NCBI GenBank assembly: GCA_023515795.1
Contig: JALGPX010000031.1
Location: 23,291 to 87,290, forward strand
Length of the DNA stretch: 64,000 nt
Origin: Amoeboaphelidium occidentale
Taxonomy: Eukaryota > Aphelidiomycota > Aphelidea
Direction of reading: 5' to 3'
Numbering within the stretch: position 1 is the stretch's first letter; every line of letters begins with the position of its first letter. A program made the translations under genes and the position numbers. Below the pieces are notes generated by a model. The model ran no database searches, was not told where the DNA came from, and saw only the letters and a program-made list of their open reading frames with translations. Shown here one piece after another: positions 32,532 to 42,569 of the stretch.

Positions 32532-32725
32532 TGATTTTGGAGACGAGTTGCAATGATGGAATATCACCACTATGATACTTGATGTTGCAACTTGATTGGG
32601 TGCTATCGTTTGTGGGTACGCATTCAATGGGTAATGCACACAATTCAAGATGATTTGCAGCTTCTCAGCACGTTTGAAACACGCGCGTGGGAATTTTCTA
32701 TTGTTTCAATTCTTTCGCTGAAGTC

Positions 32726-34577
32726 ATGATTCCGCCGGGTACAAAAATCAGCACCAAAGTCAATGTGAAGTCGGATGCATTCAAAACGAATTATTCGGAA
32801 ATGTCCGCTTTGGTAGACCAACTACAACAGAATTTGCAGGAATCCTTGAAACAAGGCCGTAAGAAAGATATAGCTCGACACATTTCTAGAGGGCAATTAA
32901 CAGCAAGAGATCGTGTGGAACTTCTATTGGACCAAGACAGTCCTTTTATGGAGCTGATGCCATTGGCTGGCCTGGGACAAGAAGATATCCCTGTTGGAGC
33001 ATCAGTTATCATTGGAATCGGAGTTGTCTGGTAAATTGTTTTGGCAACAAAGAAAGCAGCCAACTCACCTTTTGTTAGTGGTACTGAATGTCTTATAAGT
33101 GCAAATGTTCCTACACTCAGTGGTGGTTCTATTAATGAAATGAGTGTTGTTAAAACAGCAAGAGCACACACGATCGCTGTAGAAAACAGGCTACCAAGTA
33201 TCAATTTGACGCAATCCGTAATGTTTCAGCTATGCAATCTTTGTAACTTCATAGGCTGGTGCAAACTTAAGTCAACAATTTCGTGTATTCCATCCGGGTA
33301 TTTGAAGTTTGTAGTGATACTGACTTGTTAAGGAGGTGCAAGTTTCAGACAAATGGCTGAAAGATCAAAAGCTGGACTACCAACAGCTACGATCGTGTTT
33401 GGAAGCTCAACTGCTGGCGGTGCTTACACGCCTGGAATGTCTGATTATGTGATTATGGTTAAAAATCAAGCTCAAGTGTTTCTAGGAGGTAAATTCTCTT
33501 TGGATGTCTGCTTAACGAAAAGGTCCGCCATTGGTTCAAATGGCAACGGGTGAAATAACAGACGCTGAAAGTTTGGGTGGTGCTGATATGCATTCAAGAA
33601 AGTCTGGGGTCTCCGATTACTTAGCAGTGGATGAAATTGATGCGATAAGAAAGTGTCGAGAATTTGTCGCAAGTTTGAACTGGAAGAAAGAGGGCATTTT
33701 ACCTTCGTTTCAAAGCATTCCTCCGCCAATGTATCCCCCAGTAAGTGCTGACACTACGAAACTCATTAGTAGGACGAAATTTTGGGCGTAGTTCCAGCTA
33801 ATATCAGAATTCCGTTTGATGCCAAGGAGGTTATTGCTAGACTTGTTGACGGTTCTAGATTCAGCGATTTCAAGCCATTATATGGTCCAAATTTAATCAC
33901 TGGCTGGGCTTCTATCCATGGTTTCCCTGTTGGAATACTCGCCAATAATAACCCGATCTTTCCTGCTGAAGCAAACAAAGCAGTTCAGTTCATCCAACTA
34001 TGTAACATGAGGTAAACCAATACTTTATTGTACCGTTTTATCTTTTAGCAATACTCCTTTGTTGTACTTACAGAATATAACCGGGTTCATGGTCGGTAAA
34101 AAGTATGAAGAAGATGGAATTATCAAAGCTGGAAGTAGATTCATCAATGCTGTTTCAAATAGCCAAGTTCCATCAATTACAATAGTTATGGGCGCATCTT
34201 ATGGTGCTGGAAACTATGCCATGAATGGAAGAGCGTATCAACCCAGATTTATGTTTTCATGGCCAAACTCTAAATGTTCTGTTATGGGTCCAGATCAACT
34301 GACAGGAGTTATGGATCTTATTATGAAAGACGCTGCAAAGAGAAAGGGCATAGACGTAGACAATGACGAAACATTCAAAGAATTAGCTGAATCGAGAAAA
34401 GAAGTTTTCAGAAGTCTTGTAGAGAAAGAATCTGATGTTTGGTACACTACAAGTAGAATGCTTGATGATGGTGTGATCGATCCAAGAGACACAAGGAATG
34501 TCGTTGGCTTCTGCTTAAATGTTATTCATGGTCGCGAAGTTAAGGGTGGAAATCTTTACGGAATATCAAGAATGTAA
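32726..34577 (+). CDS. Biotin-dependent acyl-CoA carboxylase beta (carboxyltransferase) subunit, seven exons
   Basis: 542 aa after removing six introns at 33031-33078, 33218-33254, 33298-33332, 33489-33522, 33741-33772 and 34012-34048 (32-48 nt). Splicing gives [46 protein letters not shown] and [17 protein letters not shown], continuous with the family. It transfers carboxyl from carboxybiotin to an acyl-CoA; oxyanion-hole glycines are in [14 protein letters not shown] and [14 protein letters not shown]. By remembered comparison it is nearer bacterial AccD/PccB-like proteins (GGxxFR and STAGGAYxPGMSD) than mitochondrial MCC beta, which has a longer linker. No alpha (biotin carboxylase) subunit is in the window. 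Six introns argue against recent bacterial contamination. Confidence 0.88.
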
Positions 34578-34671
34578 ACCCAGCTGCAAAAAATAAAGTC
34601 TTAATGAACTCGAGCCAACCACAAATTTTCAAATCAACAGGACGACTTGAAACTTTCTCGCAAGAGCGACG

Positions 34672-37207
34672 ATGACAGTCACAAAACACAAGGAAACCAT
34701 CAAAACTGTTCTGCACATTCATGGCAAAGACAACCCAAAGTTTAAACAGTCTGTTTCAGTCGATGCAAAGGCTGCGACGTTAGAACTTCAGTCACAACTG
34801 ACGGAACAAAAGTAACACAACATCCTTACGATTAGATCTTTAACACTTTCACTTGTAGAAAAGTTTCACACTGGGACAAGATTTACACAACTGAGGATGC
34901 TGAAACAAAAGCAGCTGCTGATTTTATTGATGCTGAGACGTTACAGAAAGTTGTTCAGGGCAAAACTTGCACTATAATGTCAGCTGGCTTGAATGCCTCA
35001 AGAAGCAACAACTACAATCGCCATGAGGTTATGAAACATACACTTATGAGTTTGAATGAGCAACTGGTTGATGATCCTGATTACTTTACACATGTTTCAT
35101 ATGCCTGTGTTGGATTTAGCGATCGCCATTGTGTAGATTTGATATCTGAAAAGACGATTTCTCCTAAACGCTTGGAATCTGGTCTACCTGAGGCTTTGTA
35201 TAATTCTGTCAATGAATCCAAGTCATCATCTTCTGGTGGTACAGCTGACCTGAAACTAGACTCTGTTATCAAATGGATGGACAACGGGTTTTCACTTCCA
35301 GGATTTGTACTATCTGTTAAGATTGAGCGTATTCCTCAGAGCACATTGTTAAGAATTAAGGATGATATGGAGAATCATAGAAATGTTTACGGTTCTCTGG
35401 TTTCTGTTCAACAAGAAGATGGTTTGATTCCTTCCACGGGATATTTGCATCTCGTCAATTTCGGTGCAGTCAGAATGAACTTGGAAGGCAACGCAGCAAC
35501 ATCAGTACCATCGTGCTCTCATGTTTTCAGAATTGTCAGAACATGTTTGGATTCTAGATATTCCAGATTAGATGCTGAAACTCCTGTTCCACTTCACTTG
35601 GGCTTGCTATTCTTCAACCTGTTCTGTTCATCCAATATTAACTCCTTGTTTTGGTGTGACTTTGAGATTGACAATCCTGTATTCTCTGCTAAAGAAGTTG
35701 ACCTTCTATGCGATTTCCTTAGTATGCTTCAACCAAAAAGAAATCTCGTCAGCAAGAATCTATTTGATGACAAATTGGCTATTCTTTTGCAATTGGAATC
35801 ACATCTTAGAGCTTACAAGAAAAAGCTAAGAGAAGAGCGTGATAAGTGTGACAAGTTATCTTCCGATTTGCGTGAACATATTCACGAAAAGGCTCAAATG
35901 GAGAGTCAAAATGCAACTCAGGTTAAGAAATTGGAAGATAAAATTAATGAGCTCACTGGCCAACAGGAAGAAGAAACCCTTCAACTAAGAGCTCAGACAG
36001 CTGTTGCAGAGGACAAAACCAGATACTTGGAAAAGCAATTGAATGAAAAAGATGCTTCGATTAAAGAGTGGGAAACAAAGTATCAAGAGTTGATAAGTGA
36101 ACTCAAGGTTGCACAAAAGAGTGTCGAGGAGTGTAACGAAACTATCGACGAATTGAAGAAAGATATGGACAGAATCACCAAAGAAGTTTCTTCCAAAGAT
36201 AAGAACGCCGAAAACCTATCTCAAAAGCTTGACGAAAGTCAAGAAATAATCAAAGAACTCAAAGGTATTTTATACGTCAAAATTTGTTTTCTAATTATTT
36301 AGCCGAATTAAAAGAAATGCGCTCTTCTACAAACTCTTCAAACAAAGAGAAAGATTCAGAGTACCAAGCTGCCAAGAAATCATATGAACGTGAAATCAAA
36401 GACTGGCAGACTCAGTGTACTAAGTTTGAAAAGTCGAATGCAAAACTAGAAGCCCAATTGGAGAAGCGCGATGAGGAGATCGAGACTTTGAAAACTGAAC
36501 TAAAAGAAATCAAGAAAGAATTGTCTCAAGAGAAGAAATTGAAAGATGAAGCAAGAGAACGAGAACTTGAAGCAAAGAACAAGTTAGTGGAAGCCAAACT
36601 TGCTTTACCTCAAACTCAGACTAACCCTCTATCATCGAATACGTATGTAGAAGAAGTCAAGGCGAAACCTCAAGAGAAAAAGAAATCCAAAAAGAAGAGC
36701 AAACCTGAACCTGAAATTGAGGAACCGGTTGCTGAAGTTGTCGATATGGAATTAGATGAGCCTATTGAAGAAGAACAAAAGCCCGAGTCTGAGGGAAGCG
36801 AAGCTGAGGTAGTAGAAGAAGAAGAATCGCCGGAAGTTCCTGTAGTCAAGCCTAAGACAAGAAAGACTCAAACAGCTAGCTCAAAAGCTCCAAAGAAACC
36901 AAAACGAAAAGCTGAAACACAAAGGACAAAAAGAAAGAAGGAAAAAGAACCTGTTGTCTCAGAACCAGAAGAAGAGGAAACTGAAAAAGAGAACGTTGAG
37001 TTGAAATCCGACGAACCTCCTAAAAAGAAGAAACTTTTCAAAAAAGAATCTCTTGATGTCTCTTCAAGTACAAAACAAGAAGCTGACACAACAGTCACTT
37101 CCACTACAGCTGCTAATGCTGCTGCTGAATCATCTCTTATCAATCCAGATGCTCTAAAAATGGTCAAGGCAACATTCAATCTATCTGGAATGTTCAAGAA
37201 GAAATGA
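34672..37207 (+). CDS. Divergent kinesin-like protein without P-loop, coiled coil and charged tail
   Basis: 816 aa after two introns (47 nt, 34812-34858; 38 nt, 36265-36302). The N-terminal 360 residues follow the order of a kinesin motor: VVQGKTCTIMSAGLNASRS where GYNGTIFAYGQTGSGKT is expected, FTHVSYACVGFSDRHCVDLI (VSYxEIYNExVxDLL), STGYLHLVNFGAVRMN (LxLVDLAGSER), and PVPLHLGLLFFNLF (IPYRDSKLTRLL). The Walker-A GxxxxGKT and switch II DLAG are lost, so ATP turnover is unlikely. Residues about 360-640 are coiled coil; the remainder is Lys/Glu-rich (KKKSKKKSKPEPE) ending SGMFKKK. It may be a microtubule-binding or regulatory partner, as Vik1/Cik1 are, though their motor-like domain is C-terminal. 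Confidence 0.72.
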
Positions 37208-37400
37208 GCAAGATTTTGATGTGCAAAGTTTTAGAATAACTGGCCCTTCGCTACAGGATTAGTTCAAATAAAATCCAAATCTTACTTAGAAGAGCGTTAC
37301 ACGAATCGCACGATTTCTCGGCTACGCTGGTGGAGACTGTACAAGTAACTATGCAGGCATAATCACCTGTCTTTAACCACCAATTAAATTTTGCAGTTAG
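37208..37400. other. Intergenic or unresolved 5' part of a small gene
   Basis: Open frames here (for example the one reading RRALHESHDFSATLVETVQ, about 37290-37346) may be an upstream exon joined by an intron starting GTAACT to the frame described next, but no ATG fits. No tRNA was seen. Confidence 0.3.
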
Positions 37401-37676
37401 CTGACGAAACATCATGCACGATTCTTCCTGGAGAACGCAAGCGGTCTTTTACCTTCATTTGCATTCAAATCCAAGAAAACGTGTCTGATATTTCGTGCAG
37501 CGTTAATGTCCCTGTTCCAAACAGTTAAGCAATCTGAATTGCAGATTTTAACCGCCCAAAACTTTGTCTATTTCAACTCATGTAAACAGAATGAACATGA
37601 CATTGCTGGTACTTTCGACGAATTGGCTAATGATATTGCAGGATTTAAGAAAGCCCATTCACACTGCAGCTCGTAG
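37401..37676 (+). CDS. Possible small helical protein (3' exon or ORF)
   Basis: An uninterrupted 91-codon frame begins after an AG acceptor-like site (GCAGTTAG) at 37400 and ends at TAG 37674-37676. It reads LTKHHARFFLENASGLLPSF, then KKTCLIFRAALMSLFQTVKQ, and ends DELANDIAGFKKAHSHCSS, which looks helical and natural. If no upstream exon exists, the in-frame ATG at 37506 gives 56 aa. Family unknown; it may be a small complex subunit. Confidence 0.45.
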   Translation: MTKHHARFFLENASGLLPSFAFKSKKTCLIFRAALMSLFQTVKQSELQILTAQNFVYFNSCKQNEHDIAGTFDELANDIAGFKKAHSHCSS

Positions 37677-37742
37677 CATGTAGACGCTTGAGCTGTAGCT
37701 CTGCGCGATAAAGTTGTGCTTTTCGAATCTAATTTATTCAGA

Positions 37743-38716
37743 TTACAAATCTGGAAACATAAACCTCAATGCTTCAACTTGTTCTGGGTTCCTTTTGTCT
37801 TTTGAAGTGATAATGCAGTAACCAATAGTTCCCTTCTGAACAGAACCCTTGTATCCACCCTTCTTACCATCTTTACTACCTGTCAAACCCTTTTCCAGCT
37901 CTGGCAATACACTCAACAACAGTTTCTTTGCATTCTCGGTATTCTTTCTCAAGTATCCAATAACAGCTTCAACAGACACTTCTTCTTCACCTTCTCTCCA
38001 ACAATCATAGTCAGTAGCCATACACACAACTTGATAATCAATCTCTGCTTCACGTGCCAATTTAGCTTCCGGCAGAGTAGACATATTAATAATATCGCAA
38101 CCAAATACAGAGCGATACATTTCACTCTCTGCTTTTGTGGAGAATGCAGGTCCTTCCATAACCACAAGAGTCTTGTCCCTGTGAATCTTTGGACCAGCAT
38201 TGAAAACTTCCATTCCGTGCCTGTATACAATATCTCTAATCTCTTCATTGAATGGATGACCAAATTGAACATGCGCCACTAAACCATTCTCGAAGTAAGT
38301 ACTCTTGCGATTACCCTTTGTCCTATCCACACACTGAGAGGGCAAAACAAAATCCATTGGCGCAATCTCTTCCTTCAGTGACCCAACAGCAGAGAATGCC
38401 AAAATCAATTCAACACCCAAATGCTTCAATGCAGCAATATTAGCACGATGATTAACTTCTGATGGATTCAAAGCATGACCTCTACCATGCCTTGACAGAA
38501 ACGCAACTCTAGCACCATTCTTGGAGTCAACACAAACGCGAATTTTATCAGAAGGTTTGCCCTACACAAAATTAATATGAATAGTTGATGGAAATTACTA
38601 ACCCATGGAGTCATTATATCATATTCTCCTTCCAACTCCAATTCATCCAAATGATACAGCCCAGATCCACCAATAACACCAACGGAAACTTTCTGATGAT
38701 TTGCGGGAATAGTCAT
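37743..38716 (-). CDS. MTAP: S-methyl-5'-thioadenosine phosphorylase (MTAP/Meu1)
   Basis: 310 aa. Exon 1 is 38603-38716 (ATG 38716), then a 41-nt intron (38562-38602), then exon 2 37743-38561. The join reads MTPW-GKPSDKIRV. It phosphorolyses methylthioadenosine in methionine salvage. Motifs are VGVIGGSGLYHL (phosphate loop), FLSRHGRGHALNPSEVNHRAN, LILAFSAVGSL, FGCDIINMSTLPEAKLAREA and MATDYDCW. The C-terminal part carries a Lys/Gly insertion (GSKDGKKGGYKGSVQKGT) followed by ITSKDKRNPEQVEALRFMF. Identification is clear. Confidence 0.93.
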
Positions 38717-38924
38717 TATAGCAGTTGACGTATGTAATACCCGATGTACTCTTTTAAGAGGTTTAGGAGGACAGAGTGTGTAAAGACATGGAGTTTTCAG
38801 GTTTTCATATTTTCAGGGGCACGAATTGCGCGATTCTATTGGCTGATTTTGTGATTGGTGTTCAACTTTCTCTTTTTCGAAAATATATCGCCTTTCTCTT
38901 GTAAAACGTTTTGAAGTATCGTTT

Positions 38925-39095
38925 ATGGAAAGTCCATTGATGGCCAATGCTCCTCATTTAAGCAAATATTTTACTTTACGGCGCTTGAAGGAGCTTCGTG
39001 TAGAGATCGAAAAAATAAGCTCGAGGTTTGCAGTGCTCTGCGGATCTTCTGAGATAGAAATAAAGCAAGGCTTTACTGCTCGCCGGGTGAATTGA
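38925..39095 (+). CDS. Possible 56-aa helical protein
   Basis: An ATG-initiated frame, MESPLMANAPHLSKYFTLRR then LKELRVEIEKISSRFAVLCG, ends ARRVN. The middle is amphipathic helix and the composition is natural. It starts 208 bp from the divergent MTAP start. It is too short for certainty and no family is recognised. Confidence 0.4.
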   Translation: MESPLMANAPHLSKYFTLRRLKELRVEIEKISSRFAVLCGSSEIEIKQGFTARRVN

Positions 39096-39143
39096 ATTAA
39101 TTCAAACAAAGCCTGAATCAGCTTAAGACACGCGTTTATTAAG

Positions 39144-39603
39144 TTAATTGTACCATTCGAACCAAGGTTTCATTCCAAGTAAGCACGGCTCCAATATTAT
39201 AATATCAATATCATAGAGTGAGTTTTTTGAAGTTTCAAGCGTTAAAAATCTTATAGCTGGAGCAAGTACTTTAGAAGCAACATATTCTGTCCATTCCTTT
39301 GAGTACAGTCGAGTGCTGTGGTCTGAAAACATACAAATTTACCAATCGGTAAGTCTCAGGTGCAATGGTTGCTAAGTGCACCAGATGATAAGGATAAGTT
39401 GCAGATAACACCTGTAACAATATTCTGAATATAAACTTGACACCATTTTCATTTGTGGAAGTCTTAATTTCCTTTCTATAACTACGTAAAGATTCCTTCA
39501 ATATCACGGCTTGATCACCTTGATCACGTTAAGTTCCAACGATATCTCTAGGAATAAGTTTAACTTGGTGTTAAGCATACTCTATGCCATAGGTAATTGC
39601 CAT
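39144..39603 (-). CDS. Small unrecognised protein, four short exons
   Basis: From ATG 39603 (MAITYGIE) three introns of 33, 45 and 46 nt, ending CTAG, GAAG and AAAG, keep a single 111-residue frame to TAA 39144-39146. Pieces are ESLRSYRKEIKTSTNENGVK, then FIFRILLQVLSATYPYHLVH, then LATIAPETYRL-EWTEYVASK and an aromatic end KPWFEWYN. Intron sizes and acceptors match those of secure genes here, but without a recognised family the model is tentative, especially the second donor (GTTGGA). Confidence 0.48.
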
Positions 39604-40268
39604 TTTAGTAAAAAGTAATGCTATCCGATATTGTCACATGAAGAATTATGTGGTACTTTGCTTCATTCAAACTGTTCACAATATTAGGAATAGAACAAAG
39701 GTTCTTTTGATATTCGTGGAATAGAATAAAAGTGGCATTCTTATATTTATTCCTTTTCTCGGAGCCTTTCGGCCAATATCTGCTTGATTCTCGAATACTG
39801 ATGTTTCAGCAGATTGATCGTTCATGTAACAACAATGAAAACTTAAGAAATTGCAAGAANCATTTTCTTTTTTACTACATTCGCGAAACCTGTTTGATGA
39901 AGGGTAACCGAAGTGCGAATGTGGAAATCTCGGCTTCATCAAAACCGAGCGCAGAAACACAAGCTTATTTGTCTGTCATAAAAACAGATGGCCCAACTGG
40001 CCCGTAAAGAGCCTGACTTACGACAAAAAGATTCTGACTTGAAGAAAGAAGTTATTTTTGATGCAGAAAGGAAAATTGAGTTTATGTGGAAGGACGAATA
40101 ATTATATCTAAATAAAAGTGTTTAACATGGCTACTCTCGTCGACCTGAAAGGCTTCACTTTCTGATTTCTTAGACGAGTTGCTTTCCTTCAAACGTAATA
40201 AGATTTGCGGTTCAGGAGTCAGGAGAAGTTCGGCCGCGATCTGCGTTTTGCTCAACAGACATTCTGAC
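39604..40268 (+). other. Gene-poor 660 bp with possible small coding fragments
   Basis: The plus strand has frames reading MKGNRSANVEISASSKPSAE (from 39897) and, in another frame, MAQLARKEPDLRQKDSDLKK followed by EVIFDAERKIEFMWKDE (39989-40102). Both look protein-like and may be exons of one small gene, but I found no splice pair that joins them. A single ambiguous base sits at 39860. Confidence 0.3.
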
Positions 40269-42244
40269 ATGAGTATCTCTGTAATCGTATTATTAAAGTG
40301 GATATTTTTGTGTATTTACGCGTTAAGCTTGGCCTCCGCTGATGGCAAAGAATACAAAATTACATTGGAAGCAGACAAAGCACAGCTGAGGAAATCTTGG
40401 GATGATTACATGGAAGCTGTGATTAATGACGAGCAACTTCGTACCGCTTTACTCTCCATCATTGACAATGGGCATATAGCCGTTGACACTCTATTGAAGG
40501 CCTCTGTTGTCCCAGCTGAAAAACTGACGTATTTAAGCTCAATTCCTCATTCTTTGTCAAGACTAGCCGAGCAAGTACACTTGACACGAAGCTTCAGGTC
40601 TTCATTGCATATTAAAGGCGATGTAAATGATATACTACAAGAAATAATCGATATACGCAATTCTATTCAGGAAGATCTTGTTGCTAGCGTATTTGAGATG
40701 GTAACTAAGAAGACTTTTGATAACCAGAAGTTCTTACTTTTTATCGCTGGTGCCAAGATGCTGGGTTTAAACTTGTACAAATTGGTTCCTGAACATGCGA
40801 TTCATTTGGCTTTTCATCAAGAGCAACTGCATAGAGCGTCTATGGCAATGTCCACTCTTTTGACCGTTTTTGGATATCCTTTTGATGTCAGGTCTCAAGT
40901 TTGGTTATTACTGGAATATTCATTGGCAAGCAACGATGAAGTGTCGTTTAACATCCTAGCTAAAGCCCTTGCTCCACTAGAAGTGCCCGCTTTTATCGAG
41001 AATCGTATTGTTGAGAAAGCTATGAGTCAAGGAATGGATATCGGTCCACTTGTGAATGAGCTGGTGTTCACTTCGTTGCATATACCAGATGGCAAGCATT
41101 ATGTGGATCATTTTGTGTGTTTTGCAAGGAAGTATGGCATTGATAGTAGTCCTGCAGTCGCTGTTGCTCTGTTTTACGGTTCAGAAGAGCTTGTGTTGTC
41201 GTTAGCTCGAAACTACGGTGATTTTCTATTAGAAGGATTTGAAAGTGCTCTGCGCTATGCTCAAGAAGAGAATTTGGAAATACAATTAATCAAGCTGCAG
41301 AAATATGCTCCATTCTTTAAAGAATTTAAGACGAATCCGTGTAAAAACATGTACTGGGGTGCAGAAATATTTCATACTAGCGAAGCAAAAGCAGTAACAA
41401 TTCAAGAATTCATGGTCAACAATCCGCTTCTTACAAGAAATACAGTTCTACCAGATAATTTTCAAATAATGCAGGAAAGAGTTGAACGCATGGAAATGAT
41501 GATGGATAATAGTATTGCTTTCGTGAGAGCTTTGGTGAAGAATCATAATATTAAATCTGATGCTCATGTTTTAATATCAGATTTGATCAAGGCGAAAAAG
41601 AAGCTTGATGAAGTTGCGCACGATTCCTCTGTTGAAAAACTTCGTGAAGAAAATGAAGTGATGGGAAAAATTTTGTGGTTTCATTCTGTGAATATTAGGA
41701 AGATTGTCATTCAGATCGTATTGACCTGTCTGAAACACAAACTTGAGTATGACACGTTTCAACCTGTCTNATATCAGATTTGATCAAGGCGAAAAAGAAG
41801 CTTAATGAAGTTGCGCACGATTCCTCTGTTGAAAAACTTCGTGAAGAAAATGAAAATGAAGTGATGGGAAAAATTTTGTGGTTTCATTCTGTGATTATTA
41901 GGAAGATTGTCATTCAGATCGTATTGACCTGTCTGAAACACAAACTTGAGTATGACACGTTTCAACCTGTCTTGGATGGATTTTTGATCGATGTTGAGAA
42001 AGAAGCTGCAACTGAAGGTTTGAGACTCATGGTTGAGGGATCTGCTGAAGAATCTTTCGATCTATTTAATTATTTAATCTTTCGAGAGTTTGACGTGAAA
42101 GTGGAATTATTGGCTGCATTGCACTTTAATTACGGGTCCGATGATATCCATACAATCTCTGATTCCCTAAAATACACGACTCTAGCTAATACAATGTCCA
42201 ACTTCAATGTAGAGCGAAGACTGAAAGGATCGTTTGATCAGTAA
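40269..42244 (+). CDS. Secreted helical protein, three-member family, copy A (false duplication inside)
   Basis: ATG 40269 begins a signal peptide (MSISVIVLLKWIFLCIYALSLASA). The protein is all-helical. Blocks shared with copies B and C are LVPEHAIHLAF, FGYPFDVRSQVWLLLEYSLA, MSQGMDIGPLVNELVF, CFARKYGIDSSPAVAVALFY and LARNYGDFLLEGFESALRYA. A single N (41770) separates two versions of one segment (41574-41769 and 41771-41972) differing by two substitutions and a 6-nt in-frame insertion. With one version removed the frame is open for 592 aa to TAA 42242-42244. The same frame then continues to 42409 with a basic tail (MRARSYSTKSNTF, RLLQHSRRARFTGHRFRSN) like the tails of the paralogues. Function unknown. 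Confidence 0.78.
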
Positions 42245-42569
42245 GATGGATTTGATGACAGGGACTTTCCACAGAATAACATGCGTGCTAGAAGTTATTC
42301 TACCAAGTCCAATACGTTTACAACTCGGCTTTTGCAGCATTCAAGGCGGGCTAGGTTTACCGGGCACCGATTTCGGTCAAACCAAGCATTCACTGCACCT
42401 CGAGTTTAGATAGTGTATTTGTTCAATTAATATTCTACAATATATAACGAGCATATCAGCTGTTTTTTGTCAGTTCTGAAGATTCTCTGCATAATCTTTT
42501 ACTCCTTAGCACGTGATTCTCGTTGATCGCAATCCTGAAGCCACCCCTGAAAGCTTAAGTTTGTGCAGA

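Noticed and set aside
33031-33078. Nonsense codon early in the carboxylase gene
   Set aside because: It lies inside a 48-nt intron with good GT-AG borders; splicing restores [15 protein letters not shown].
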